Below are positions 8,517 to 17,625 of a stretch of 64,000 bases of DNA, in pieces; position 1 is the stretch's first letter, and each line of letters opens with the position of its first letter. This DNA comes from Chryseobacterium gallinarum. GTDB taxonomy: Bacteria > Bacteroidota > Bacteroidia > Flavobacteriales > Weeksellaceae. Where the stretch lies: positions 3,476,001 through 3,540,000 of the forward strand of contig NZ_CP009928.1 in the NCBI RefSeq assembly GCF_001021975.1, in the 5' to 3' direction. The notes below the pieces were generated by a model, which did no database searches, was not told the DNA's origin, and saw nothing but the letters and a program-made list of their open reading frames with translations. Position numbers and translations under genes: made by a program.

Positions 8517-9684
8517 CGGAGGTTTGGATACTTCCTACTGTGCTAAATACCTTAGTGAAACACTGGGGTATGATGTGTACGCAGTTACTGTAAATACCGG
8601 AGGTTTTTCTAAAGAAGAAGAAAAAGAGCTGGAAAGGAAAGCTTTAAAACTTGGAGTAAAAGAATACAGGTGTGTGGATGCTCAGGAGGATTATTACAAT
8701 TCTTGTGTGAAGTATTTGATTTTTGGAAATGTGCTGAAAAATAATACCTATCCGCTTTCTGTAAGTGCGGAGCGTACGATCCAGGCGCAGGAAATTGCAA
8801 AATACGCAATGGAAGTAAATGCTGAGGCTATTGCCCACGGAAGTACAGGCGCGGGAAATGATCAGGTGCGTTTTGATCTGATTTTCCAGGTTATGTGTCC
8901 TGATGTTGAAATTATCACGCCGATCCGCGATATGGCTCTGTCCCGTGAAGAGGAAATAGAATTTTTGAAAAATCATGGATATGAGATGGAATTTCAGAAA
9001 GCACAATACTCAGTGAATAAAGGTCTGTGGGGAACCTCGGTAGGTGGTAAAGAAACCCTGACGTCCAGAAATTATTTGCCTGAAGAAGCATTTCCGTCAC
9101 AAATCCGGCAAACTGAGCCCTCAGAAATGGAGATAGAGTTTAAGAATGGTGAAATTATAGCGGTCAATGGTGAAAACTTTGAACACCCTGTATATGCGAT
9201 TCAAAAAATAGAAGAACTGGCCTCTGCTTATGGAATAGGGCGTGATATCCATGTAGGAGATACGATTGTAGGAATTAAAGGAAGAGTAGGATTTGAAGCG
9301 GCAGCGGCCTCGGTAATTATCAAAGCGCACCATTTGTTGGAAAAACATACCCTTTCAAAATATCAGCAGATGATGAAGTCGCAATTGTCAGACTGGTACG
9401 GAAACTGGCTGCATGAAGCACTTTTCCTGGATCCCGTGATGAGAAACATTGAATCTTTCTTGACGGATTCTCAAAAAACCGTAAGTGGGAAAGTATTTAT
9501 AACGCTTTATCCGTACAGGTTTATTTTAAATGGAATTGAATCCGGTCATGACCTGATGTCAGATAAATTCGGAAGCTATGGAGAAGCCAACAGGGCATGG
9601 ACAGGGCAAGATGTGAAAGGATATACAAAAATTGTAAGCAATTCCTTAAATATATACCACCAGATCAATAAAAATACCAATTAG
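8488..9684 (+). CDS. argG: Argininosuccinate synthase
   Basis: The 398-residue enzyme joins citrulline and aspartate with ATP to give argininosuccinate. The PP-loop SGGLDTS lies at residues 10-16, and HGSTGAGNDQVRFD, typical of the family, follows near 118-131. I chose ATG 8488 because it places the PP-loop at the usual distance from the N-terminus; an upstream in-frame ATG at 8455 lies deep inside the acetyltransferase gene. Length matches the family. Second gene of the arginine cluster; a palindromic spacer separates it from argC. Confidence 0.96.
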   Translation: MNKKVILAFSGGLDTSYCAKYLSETLGYDVYAVTVNTGGFSKEEEKELERKALKLGVKEYRCVDAQEDYYNSCVKYLIFGNVLKNNTYPLSVSAERTIQAQEIAKYAMEVNAEAIAHGSTGAGNDQVRFDLIFQVMCPDVEIITPIRDMALSREEEIEFLKNHGYEMEFQKAQYSVNKGLWGTSVGGKETLTSRNYLPEEAFPSQIRQTEPSEMEIEFKNGEIIAVNGENFEHPVYAIQKIEELASAYGIGRDIHVGDTIVGIKGRVGFEAAAASVIIKAHHLLEKHTLSKYQQMMKSQLSDWYGNWLHEALFLDPVMRNIESFLTDSQKTVSGKVFITLYPYRFILNGIESGHDLMSDKFGSYGEANRAWTGQDVKGYTKIVSNSLNIYHQINKNTN

Positions 9685-9727
9685 TTCCGAAGGAACGATT
9701 TAACCCCAAGATAGGACGCAGTCCTAT
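9683..9727. repeat. Two small hairpins between argG and argC
   Basis: GTTCC-GAA-GGAAC (9684-9696) is followed by a second hairpin, ATAGGAC-GCA-GTCCTAT (9711-9727). The first resembles the AGnnnCGTAGnnnCGACCT repeats between pyrB and carA and probably belongs to the same dispersed family. There is no T tract, so it is not a simple terminator. Confidence 0.6.
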
Positions 9728-9737
9728 CAGTTTAAAA

Positions 9738-10703
9738 ATGAAAAAAACAGTAGGAATAGTTGGAGCCAACGGTTATACAGGAAGCGAGCTGATACGCTTA
9801 CTGGCCTTCCATCCCCATGTGACATTGAGTTTTTTATATAGTCGTTCAAATTCGGGGACAAAGATATCGGATTTGTACCCGGATTTAACGACAGTTTGTG
9901 ACCAGGTTTTAACGGATGAGTTTGAGGAAGTGGATATTCTTTTTTTATGTCTTCCCCATAAGGAAAGCCGGAATTGGTTAGCTCAAAATCCTGTTAAGGA
10001 TGAAACACTGGTAATTGATCTCGGAAATGATTTCCGTTTAGAAGGAAATTTCGGGAATAGAAATTTTATCTACGGATTACCTGAAATCAATAAAAAACAT
10101 TTCCAGGGCTCAAAGAGTATTGCCAATGCGGGATGCTTTGCTACAGCTATCCAATTGGCATTGTTGCCATTGGCAGAAAAAGGAATGTTAGATGAGGTTT
10201 ACACCACAGGGATTACGGGTTCCACAGGAGCCGGCCAGTCTTTGCAGGCAACCACTCATTTTACCTGGAGAAATGATAATATTTCAGCCTATAAAACCTT
10301 AACCCATCAGCATGTGGATGAGATTTTGCAACAGCTGGTTTCATTGAATAATAAAGAAGTAACCCTGAATTTTGTTCCATGGAGAGGGGATTTTGCAAGA
10401 GGGATTTTTACAAGTTCCACGATCAAGACGGATTTGAAGCTGGAGGAATTAAAACAATTGTATCAGGATTTTTATGCAGAGGAGCCTTTCGTTACCGTTA
10501 GTAGCAGGGCGGTTGATTTAAAGCAGGTTGTCAATACCAATCGCTGTGTGATTCAGATTGAAAAGAGTGGAAATGTTGCCGTTATTCACTCAGCGATTGA
10601 CAATTTGTTAAAAGGGGCTTCAGGACAGGCTGTACAAAATATGAATATCGTCATGGACTGGGAAGAAAATGCAGGACTGAACCTGAAACCAATAGCATTT
10701 TAA
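9738..10703 (+). CDS. argC: N-acetyl-gamma-glutamyl-phosphate reductase
   Basis: The 321-residue NADPH-dependent enzyme reduces N-acyl-glutamyl phosphate to the semialdehyde. The nucleotide-binding motif GANGYTGSEL lies at 9-18 and the catalytic Cys133 sits in NAGCFATA. Other family blocks are LGNDFRL and STGAGQSLQATTHF. Length agrees with the shorter ArgC class. The start ATG at 9738 is close to the N-terminal beta strand KKTVGIVGA. It follows argG by 53 bp, a spacer filled by hairpins. Confidence 0.95.
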   Translation: MKKTVGIVGANGYTGSELIRLLAFHPHVTLSFLYSRSNSGTKISDLYPDLTTVCDQVLTDEFEEVDILFLCLPHKESRNWLAQNPVKDETLVIDLGNDFRLEGNFGNRNFIYGLPEINKKHFQGSKSIANAGCFATAIQLALLPLAEKGMLDEVYTTGITGSTGAGQSLQATTHFTWRNDNISAYKTLTHQHVDEILQQLVSLNNKEVTLNFVPWRGDFARGIFTSSTIKTDLKLEELKQLYQDFYAEEPFVTVSSRAVDLKQVVNTNRCVIQIEKSGNVAVIHSAIDNLLKGASGQAVQNMNIVMDWEENAGLNLKPIAF

Positions 10704-10787
10704 TACAGCAATGTACCAACTGATATTATGGGAAAAACTCGAAAATTGAATCCCGTTTCATTAATCAATTATCATTTATAAAAAGAC

Positions 10788-11927
10788 ATGAATTTATTCA
10801 ACGTATATCCATTATTCAACATAAATCCAATCAAAGCTCAGGGATCTTTCCTTTGGGATGATAAAGGCGAACAATACCTTGATTTTTACGGAGGTCATGC
10901 TGTTATTTCTATCGGTCACAACCATCCGCATTATCAAAATAAATTAAAAGAACAGCTGGAGAAGATCTCTTTCTATTCTAATTCTGTTCAGAATGAATTG
11001 CAGGCAGAGCTTGCAAACAAGCTTGGAAAGCTTTCAGGATATGAAGATTATAGCCTTTTTCTGTGTAATTCGGGAGCTGAGGCCAATGAGAATGCCTTAA
11101 AATTAGCTTCTTTTCATAATGGAAAAAGCAAAGTGCTTTACTTCTCAGGATCATTTCATGGAAGAACATCCGCAGCTGTTTCAGTAACGGATAATCCTAA
11201 AATTGTGGCTCCTGTAAACTTCTCAGAACGCTTTATTAGGTCTGAATGGAATAATGTAGAACAGCTTGAAGAGACCTTTGAGATTCATGGAAATGAAATT
11301 TCTTCTGTAATTATCGAAGGAATTCAGGGAGTAGGAGGGATTATGATTCCAACACCGGAATTTTTATCAAAAATTAAAGAATTATGCGAGAAATATGATG
11401 TTGTTCTTATTTTGGATGAAGTACAGTCCGGATACGGAAGAAGCGGATATTTCTTTGCCCATCAGGAATTTGGAGTTGAGGCAGATATTATCACAACAGC
11501 TAAAGGAATGGGGAATGGATTTCCGGTTGGCGGAGTTTTAATTCATCCTAAATTCCAGGCGAGCAATGGCTTATTGGGAACTACATTTGGCGGAAATCAT
11601 TTAGCTTGTGTAGCTTCTATTGCCGTTCTGGATGTGATGAAAGATGAAAATCTCATCAAAAATGCTCAACAAATGGGCGAGTATATTGAAAATAAAATTA
11701 AAGATTTACCACACATAAGATCCATCCGAAGGAAAGGACTGATGATTGGAATAGAACTCGACAGAGACTGCTCAGAAGTAAGGAAAAGCTTACTGTTCGA
11801 TCATCATATTTTCACAGGGAATTCTAATGATAAAACGGTGTTAAGGATTCTTCCGGCACTCAATATCAAGAAAGAGGAAACGGATCTGTTCATCAACGCT
11901 TTGAAAACGGTGTTAGAGAATATTTAA
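10788..11927 (+). CDS. argD: Acetylornithine (N-acylornithine) aminotransferase
   Basis: The 379-residue PLP class III aminotransferase converts N-acylglutamate semialdehyde to N-acylornithine. The cofactor-binding D210 lies in ILDEVQSGYGRSG, and the Schiff-base Lys239 in TTAKGMGNGFPVGG. The NSGAEANENALKLA block binds the PLP phosphate. It is slightly shorter than the usual 390-400. Its place between argC and the carbamoyltransferase fixes its role in arginine synthesis rather than ornithine breakdown. Confidence 0.93.
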   Translation: MNLFNVYPLFNINPIKAQGSFLWDDKGEQYLDFYGGHAVISIGHNHPHYQNKLKEQLEKISFYSNSVQNELQAELANKLGKLSGYEDYSLFLCNSGAEANENALKLASFHNGKSKVLYFSGSFHGRTSAAVSVTDNPKIVAPVNFSERFIRSEWNNVEQLEETFEIHGNEISSVIIEGIQGVGGIMIPTPEFLSKIKELCEKYDVVLILDEVQSGYGRSGYFFAHQEFGVEADIITTAKGMGNGFPVGGVLIHPKFQASNGLLGTTFGGNHLACVASIAVLDVMKDENLIKNAQQMGEYIENKIKDLPHIRSIRRKGLMIGIELDRDCSEVRKSLLFDHHIFTGNSNDKTVLRILPALNIKKEETDLFINALKTVLENI

Positions 11928-12097
11928 AATCACAAAGTCCCAAAAGAGTTTAAACCCTTAAGTGATGTTAAGAAACTACTGACGCTTTAAAAAGCACACT
12001 TGAGTTTTTTGAAAATATTAGATTTTCTGCTTATGTGAACTTTATATACAGTTTCATTTTAAACTTACTTAAGTGTTCTAACGTGTTTAAATAAAAA

Positions 12098-12120
12098 CTT
12101 TTGTGTCTTTTGTGGTTGAA
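12098..12120. repeat. Dispersed 23-bp repeat, copy 1 (argD-argF' spacer)
   Basis: The 238-bp spacer between argD and the carbamoyltransferase holds no gene. It contains CTTTTGTGTCTTTTGTGG plus five flanking bases, matched at 21 of 23 positions by 40604-40626 upstream of the tRNA gene. The AT-rich surroundings (TTAAGTG and TTAAG words) also resemble the spacer after argH. Confidence 0.55.
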
Positions 12121-12165
12121 TTAGCAATTAAGTAGGTAAAGAAAACCTTTAAAATCAATTTTAAA

Positions 12166-13125
12166 ATGAAAAAATTCACTACTGTAAATGATGTAGAAAA
12201 CTTACAGGAAATTATAAAAAAAGCTTTAAAAATAAAATTAAACCCACTTTCGGAGACAGAAAAAGGAAAAGGGAAAACAATCGGACTTGTATTTTTAAAT
12301 TCAAGCCTTAGAACCCGTCTGAGCAGCCAGATTGCAGCGCAAAACCTGGGACTGAATGTATTAACCTTAAACGCAGCCCAGGAAGCATGGAACCTTGAAT
12401 TTGCTGATGGAGCCGTGATGAATGGTGACACCGTAGAACATATCAAAGATGCCATTGAGGTTTTAAATCAATATTGTGACATCATTGCAGTACGGTGCTT
12501 CGCCGGAATGAAAAGCAAGGAAGATGATGTGAATGAAAGCATCCTGAGCCAGTTTGAACAGCATGCAAAAGTTCCTGTTGTTTCCCTTGAATCTGCAACG
12601 CGACATCCGCTGCAAAGCCTGGCAGACTGTATTACCATTACAGAAAACTGGAAAAAAGATCATAAGCCAAAAGTAGTGTTGACCTGGGCACCGCATATTA
12701 AGCCGATTGCTCATGCGGTAGGAAATTCCTTCGCAGAATGGATGCAGAAAATGGATGTTGAGCTGGTAATCGCTAATCCTGAAGGATATGATTTAGATCC
12801 AGCCTTTACAAAAGATACGCCGATAATTCATGACCAGGATGAAGCCTTGAAAGATGCAGATTTTATCTATGTGAAAAACTGGTCGTCTTTTGATGATTAT
12901 GCGGCAATGCCTGAAGTGAAAGAAAACTGGATGCTGACCAATGAAAAACTGGCCGGTACTAACCATGCAAAAGTAATGCACTGTCTTCCGGTTCGTCGTA
13001 ATGTAGAATTAAGTGATGAAGTAATGGACGGAGAAAATTCCATCATCTATCAGCAGGCAAAGAACCGTGTTTTCTCAGCGCAGGCTGTGTTCAGCGAAAT
13101 CCTGGATGAACTGAATGCTGAATAA
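12166..13125 (+). CDS. argF': N-acetylornithine (or N-succinylornithine) carbamoyltransferase
   Basis: The 319-residue protein transfers the carbamoyl group to an N-acylated ornithine, the branch used by Bacteroidetes and xanthomonads instead of ornithine transcarbamylase. The carbamoyl phosphate motif is SSLRTR (46-51), and HPLQSLAD and HCLPVRRN are conserved. In this family residue 90/92 sets specificity: Pro90 in the Bacteroides fragilis succinylornithine enzyme, Glu92 in the Xanthomonas acetylornithine enzyme. Here V90 lies at the equivalent point (NGDTVEHI), so the acyl group cannot be read from that rule. The GNAT gene at the head of the cluster favours the acetyl form. Confidence 0.9.
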   Translation: MKKFTTVNDVENLQEIIKKALKIKLNPLSETEKGKGKTIGLVFLNSSLRTRLSSQIAAQNLGLNVLTLNAAQEAWNLEFADGAVMNGDTVEHIKDAIEVLNQYCDIIAVRCFAGMKSKEDDVNESILSQFEQHAKVPVVSLESATRHPLQSLADCITITENWKKDHKPKVVLTWAPHIKPIAHAVGNSFAEWMQKMDVELVIANPEGYDLDPAFTKDTPIIHDQDEALKDADFIYVKNWSSFDDYAAMPEVKENWMLTNEKLAGTNHAKVMHCLPVRRNVELSDEVMDGENSIIYQQAKNRVFSAQAVFSEILDELNAE

Positions 13126-13128
13126 TCT

Positions 13129-13157
13129 TTACCCTTGTCAAGGGTAATCAAGGGTAA
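13129..13157. repeat. Palindrome plus direct repeat between argF' and argB
   Basis: TTACCCTTG (13129-13137) and CAAGGGTAA (13139-13147) form a perfect 9-bp stem. The right arm is repeated immediately (TCAAGGGTAA, 13148-13157). There is no T tract, so a processing or mRNA-stability element is as likely as a terminator. Confidence 0.55.
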
Positions 13158-13163
13158 TAAGAA

Positions 13164-13967
13164 ATGATAAAGATGAAACAGAAAATATACATCATAAAAA
13201 TAGGCGGAGCGCTCATTGATGATGAACGATTACTGGATCAGTTTTTAGACCAGTTTTCCGGAATTAAAGGCAAAAAGATCCTTGTGCATGGTGGAGGTAA
13301 GTTGGCAACAACATTGGCTGATAAGCTGGGTGTCGAGCAAAAGATGATCAACGGAAGGAGGATTACCGATAAAGAAACGTTGGATATTGTAACGATGGTT
13401 TATGCAGGTGGAATCAATAAGAATATTGTTGAAAAACTGCAGCAGAAAAAATGTAATGCCATAGGGTTTTCCGGTGCCGACGGGAATTTGATCAAGGCTA
13501 AAAAAAGAGAACATCCTGAAATTGATTTCGGATATGTAGGAGATATCAATAAGAAAAGTATCAATAAAAAATTACTTTCTAAATTGATCAAACTGGATCT
13601 TGTTCCTGTATTTTCTGCCATTACACATGATAAAAAAGGAAATCTGTTCAATACCAATGCAGATACCATTGCTTCTGTGATAGCTCAGGCTTTATCAGAG
13701 AAGTATGAAGTTGAGCTTCTGTATTGTTTTGATAAAGAAGGTGTCCTGGAAGATATAAATGATCCGGAATCTGTGATCAGAACTGTTTCCGAAGAAGAAT
13801 TTGCAGTGTTGAAACAGGAAGGAAAACTTCATAAAGGAATTTTACCCAAGCTGGAAAACGCCATTGGAGCAATAAAAAATAATGTAGATAAAGTGTTTCT
13901 GATTAAAGAAACCGAGCTGAAAAATCATATAGAAAATCATCATGCAGGAACTGAAATCTGTTTATAA
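13164..13967 (+). CDS. argB: Acetylglutamate kinase
   Basis: The 267-residue amino-acid kinase phosphorylates N-acetylglutamate with ATP, the second step of arginine synthesis. The nucleotide-binding IKIGGALID lies near the N-terminus and the substrate loop VHGGGK near 42-47. The frame opens at ATG 13164, but a second ATG at 13173 is equally plausible as the start. Its last 26 bp overlap the start of argE, which implies coupled translation. Length matches short Bacteroidota ArgB. Confidence 0.94.
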   Translation: MIKMKQKIYIIKIGGALIDDERLLDQFLDQFSGIKGKKILVHGGGKLATTLADKLGVEQKMINGRRITDKETLDIVTMVYAGGINKNIVEKLQQKKCNAIGFSGADGNLIKAKKREHPEIDFGYVGDINKKSINKKLLSKLIKLDLVPVFSAITHDKKGNLFNTNADTIASVIAQALSEKYEVELLYCFDKEGVLEDINDPESVIRTVSEEEFAVLKQEGKLHKGILPKLENAIGAIKNNVDKVFLIKETELKNHIENHHAGTEICL

Positions 13968-15024
13968 TAAAGAAGAACTGTTGAATAATGCAGTTGAATT
14001 GCTGAAAAATCTGATTGAAATTCCTTCATTCAGCAAAGATGAATTCAACACATCGGTAGAGATTGAGAAATTCTTCATGAAGCATCAGGTCCCGACAAAA
14101 CGTTTTAAAAATAATATCTGGGCCGTGAATAAGCACTTTGATGTATTTAAACCTTCTGTTTTGCTGAATACCCACCATGATACAGTAAAACCTAATAAAG
14201 CTTATACACTGGATCCGTTTGTACCGGTTGAAAAAGATGGAAAACTCTATGGGTTGGGAAGCAATGACGCAGGTGCATCATTGGTTTCTATGGCTCAGGT
14301 TTTTTTACATTTTTATAATAAGGAAGATTTACAATATAATTTAGTTATTGCTTTGACAGCAGAGGAGGAGATTTCAGGTTTTGACGGAATTGAGGCCTTG
14401 TTTCCACAGCTTCCTAATATAGAACTCGCCATTGTAGGAGAACCCACGCAGATGAATCTGGCGATTGCAGAAAAAGGATTGCTTGTGATAGATGGGGAAA
14501 TGAAGGGAACTCCTTCTCATGCTGCTCATCCTAATGATGATAATTCAATTGTAAAATGCATGCAGGATCTGCAGCATATTTTAAACTTTAAATTTCCAAA
14601 GGTTTCAGAATATCTGGGCGATGTTAAAATTACCTTGTCGGGGATTCATGCCGGCGTCCAGCATAATGTGGTGCCTGAGTCTTGCAGCTTTACATTGGAT
14701 GTAAGAGTAACGGATGAATACTCCAATAAGGAAGCTTTTGAGATCATTCAATCCCAAATGAAATCAACTCTTACTGCAAGGTCTTTCAGATTGAATTCTT
14801 CAAAAATTGAAATGGAACACCCGTTCGTACAGGCCGGATTGGAGATAGGAAGGACGACTTACGGCTCGCCTACTTCCTCAGACCAGGCTATCATTCCATG
14901 TACCTCGGTGAAGATAGGTCCGGGTGATAGTAGGCGCTCCCACACGGCAGATGAATTCATTTATATCAGTGAGATAGAAGAAGGAATTGATATCTATATC
15001 CGGATTTTGGAAAAAGTGTTATAG
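13942..15024 (+). CDS. argE: N-acyl-ornithine/citrulline deacylase, M20 metallopeptidase
   Basis: The 360-residue M20 family enzyme removes the acyl group, here probably from N-acetylcitrulline, because carbamoylation precedes deacylation in this pathway type. Metal ligands visible are H78 and D80 (NTHHDT), D109 (GSNDAG), the E141-E142 pair (TAEEEISG) and E167 (GEPTQ). It overlaps argB by 26 bp. Being in the arginine cluster, it is assigned argE rather than dapE. Confidence 0.92.
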   Translation: MQELKSVYNKEELLNNAVELLKNLIEIPSFSKDEFNTSVEIEKFFMKHQVPTKRFKNNIWAVNKHFDVFKPSVLLNTHHDTVKPNKAYTLDPFVPVEKDGKLYGLGSNDAGASLVSMAQVFLHFYNKEDLQYNLVIALTAEEEISGFDGIEALFPQLPNIELAIVGEPTQMNLAIAEKGLLVIDGEMKGTPSHAAHPNDDNSIVKCMQDLQHILNFKFPKVSEYLGDVKITLSGIHAGVQHNVVPESCSFTLDVRVTDEYSNKEAFEIIQSQMKSTLTARSFRLNSSKIEMEHPFVQAGLEIGRTTYGSPTSSDQAIIPCTSVKIGPGDSRRSHTADEFIYISEIEEGIDIYIRILEKVL

Positions 15025-15355
15025 AGATATATCAGAGATCAGGCATCAGAAATAATGACAAATAAAGAATCTGGTGTCTGACATCTGAATCTGGATATCT
15101 AATATATGTTTTGATTCTGCCCGGCAGGCACAAAGGTTTAGTTTTTAATAAGGATTTATGCAAAAATGAAGATTAGAAATGAAGACTTTAAATGAGGAAA
15201 TGTTTTTTTATAGTTAATAATAAGGATGCTCTGCCGGGCATGTCAAAACCGGACAATATTCAACTCGTTTTATGAATTACCATTAAGAATTTTATAATAA
15301 CAATGCAGATGGAAATGGTGATTACATATAACCTTAGAAAAATAGAGAATTACAT
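15025..15355. other. Noncoding spacer argE-argH with a 142-bp inverted-repeat element
   Basis: No gene is seen in 331 bp. The left part (15025-15105) is an imperfect palindrome of TCTGACATCTGAATC-type words. 15108-15127 (GTTTTGATTCTGCCCGGCAG) and 15231-15249 (CTGCCGGGCATGTCAAAAC) are near-perfect inverted arms bounding 142 bp, a MITE-like or REP-like layout. I see no convincing target-site duplication. Confidence 0.55.
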
Positions 15356-16660
15356 ATGAAAAAAATATGGCAGAAGGATGACCTGGCCACCAATATATTA
15401 GTCAATAACTTTACGGTAGGAAAGGATCTTGACTTTGATGAGCGTTTAGCAAAATATGATGTTAAAGGTTCAATGGCGCATTGCAAAATGTTGTCAGAAA
15501 CCGGGATTATTTCCCATGAAGAATCAGAACAGATGCTATCTGTGTTAAATACTATTTTAAATAAAATTGAAGAAGGCAGTTTTGAAATTGATAAAGAAGC
15601 TGAGGATATCCATTCTCAGGTAGAAGCAATCCTGATTGCAGAGCTTGGCGATACAGGAAAGAAAATTCATACGGCGAGATCCAGAAATGATCAGGTTTTA
15701 CTGGATATCAAGCTGTATCTGCTGGATGAGATCCGTGAGATTACAATACTTACTGATGAATTTTTCCAGATCCTGATTCAGCTGGCGGATCAGCATAAAA
15801 ATGTGTTGCTTCCTGGATATACGCATTTGCAGATTGCGATGCCTTCATCATTCGGATTGTGGTTCGGGGCTTATGCGGAAGCGCTTTTGGATGATGTGGA
15901 AATGTTGTTTTCGGTAAAGAATATCATCAATAAAAATCCGCTGGGATCAGCAGCAGGATATGGTTCCTCATTCCCGATTAATCGTGAAAGTACTACGTAT
16001 AACCTGGGCTTTCAGTCGATGAATTATAATTCGGTGTACGCTCAGATGACCCGCGGAAAGTCGGAAAAGTTGTTGGCAATGTCAATGGCTGCTTTAGCGG
16101 GAACGCTTGGTAAATTTGCCTATGATGTATGCCTGTATCTGAATCAGAATTTTGATTTCATCAGTTTTCCCAAAGAATTTACAACGGGAAGCAGCATTAT
16201 GCCCCATAAAAAGAATCCGGACATCTTTGAGCTGGTCCGGGCACGATGCAACAGAATCCAGGCTCTTCCCAATGAACTGATCCTTTTGACAAATAACCTT
16301 CCTTCAGGATACCACAGAGATGTACAGCTTACCAAGGAAATCCTTTTTCCGGCAATAGATTCTTTAAAAGAATGCCTGGAAATTTTAAGTTATACTTTAC
16401 CTAATATTCAGGTTAAAGACGGAATTCTTGAGGATAAAAAATATAAATACCTGTTCAGTGTGGAAAAGATCAATGAAGAAGTGAAAAATGGCAGTTCATT
16501 TCGTGATGCCTATATAAAAGTAGGACAGGAAATTGAAAATAATGAATTTGACTTTGAACCGGGTAACCTGGATCATACCCACCAGGGAAGCATCGGCAAT
16601 CTTTGTCTGGATAAAATAGAGTATCAGTTCAATAAACTGAAGAACAAATTATTGGGTTAG
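15356..16660 (+). CDS. argH: Argininosuccinate lyase
   Basis: The 434-residue fumarase-superfamily enzyme splits argininosuccinate to arginine and fumarate, the last pathway step. The signature GSSIMPHKKNPD lies at 278-289, and TARSRNDQV (107-115) and GYTHLQIAMP (154-163) hold substrate and catalytic residues. It is slightly shorter than the usual 450-460. It ends the arginine cluster and is set off by a 331-bp spacer, so it may have its own promoter. Confidence 0.95.
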   Translation: MKKIWQKDDLATNILVNNFTVGKDLDFDERLAKYDVKGSMAHCKMLSETGIISHEESEQMLSVLNTILNKIEEGSFEIDKEAEDIHSQVEAILIAELGDTGKKIHTARSRNDQVLLDIKLYLLDEIREITILTDEFFQILIQLADQHKNVLLPGYTHLQIAMPSSFGLWFGAYAEALLDDVEMLFSVKNIINKNPLGSAAGYGSSFPINRESTTYNLGFQSMNYNSVYAQMTRGKSEKLLAMSMAALAGTLGKFAYDVCLYLNQNFDFISFPKEFTTGSSIMPHKKNPDIFELVRARCNRIQALPNELILLTNNLPSGYHRDVQLTKEILFPAIDSLKECLEILSYTLPNIQVKDGILEDKKYKYLFSVEKINEEVKNGSSFRDAYIKVGQEIENNEFDFEPGNLDHTHQGSIGNLCLDKIEYQFNKLKNKLLG

Positions 16661-17040
16661 AATCTGAACCATTAAGATGTAAAAATACTTAGGTGAAATT
16701 GTACAGCGTTTTAAAATTACTTAATACTGTCTTACACACTCGTTGTGAAACCTTAATCTTAATAAATCTTACCTGCTTAAGTGATCTTAATGGTTAGATT
16801 TTACTCTGCTCTTTGAATTTGATGATTGATTTAAAATTATTGGATATAGTTGAATATCAGGATTAATATGCTGCCGGAAATTTTAAAGATGATCTTAGTG
16901 TTTTAAGTTTCGGAACTTCTTTGTGTCTTTGCTTTTTTAATAAGATAAGGTACTTAGAGAATGAAAGCGGTTGGTAAATGAGGCACAATTAAGAAAGATT
17001 TCCTGCAAGAAGTCAAACAGTTCCGGGATATATAATTAAG
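16661..17040. other. Noncoding spacer between convergent argH and lrp-like genes, with 140-bp inverted repeat
   Basis: No gene is seen. 16661-16678 (AATCTGAACCATTAAGAT) and 16784-16800 (ATCTTAATGGTTAGATT) are inverted arms, broken only by a two-base bulge, that span 140 bp. The remainder is AT-rich and contains a degenerate copy of the TTTGTGTCTTTG word near 16920-16935. The palindrome may end transcription from both sides. Confidence 0.5.
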
Positions 17041-17502
17041 CTATTCCAGATCGATTTTAAATTTGGTAGACTTTTTCACCTCATGAAGCACAATAGAGCT
17101 GTGGTATTGCCCGATGTTAGGAAGATTGGAAATTACACTTACAGCGAACTCATTATAGGAATTGATATCTTTTGCGATAATTTTCAGCATATAATCATAT
17201 TCCCCTGATAAGCTGGTGATTTCCTGAACTTCGTCGTATTTTGAAATGTTTTTCTCAAAGGTCTCCAGTACTTTCTTGGATTGCTCTTTAAGACGTACAT
17301 TACAATATACAATAATATTCAGGCCTAGTTTTTCACGATTCAAAAGACCTACATATTTTTCAATGACTCCTTGTTTCTCCAGTTGTTTGATCCGCTCATA
17401 AGTGGGAGTAAAGGTAAGACCTATCTTTTCTGAAATTTCTTTCACAGATAAAGTAGAGTCTTCCTGAATAATACTGAGAATCATTTTGTCTTTTAAATCC
17501 AT
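17041..17502 (-). CDS. Lrp/AsnC family transcriptional regulator
   Basis: The 153-residue protein has an N-terminal HTH (VKEISEKIGLTFTPTYERIKQLEKQG, quoted in pieces: VKEISEKIG, TPTYERIKQL) and a C-terminal RAM/AsnC ligand domain (EVQEITSLSGEYDYML). Lrp-type proteins form octamers and sense amino acids. It is convergent with argH and divergent from pyrB, so arginine or pyrimidine genes are plausible targets; that is inference. Confidence 0.9.
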   Translation of the reverse strand: MDLKDKMILSIIQEDSTLSVKEISEKIGLTFTPTYERIKQLEKQGVIEKYVGLLNREKLGLNIIVYCNVRLKEQSKKVLETFEKNISKYDEVQEITSLSGEYDYMLKIIAKDINSYNEFAVSVISNLPNIGQYHSSIVLHEVKKSTKFKIDLE

Positions 17503-17589
17503 AGGGTAAATTTGAGTTTTAACAAAAATATTAATTTTAAATGAGAATAAGGAAATACTGAAGTTTTTAATTTATTTTAAATTTAATTT

Positions 17590-17619
17590 TTGTGGGTTTC
17601 TAAAATTGTTGTATCTTTG
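17590..17619 (+). promoter_or_regulatory. Predicted promoter of the pyrB leader
   Basis: TTG (17590-17592) and TATCTTTG (17612-17619) lie 19 bp apart, matching TTG-N17-23-TAnnTTTG. The leader ATG at 17626 starts only 6 bp after the -7 box, so the transcript would be nearly leaderless. Confidence 0.7.
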
Positions 17620-17625
17620 CACCTA

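Noticed and set aside
15108..15249. Target-site duplication flanking the 142-bp inverted-repeat element
   Set aside because: Only short AT-rich similarity (AATAT words) at unequal distances from the ends; not convincing.
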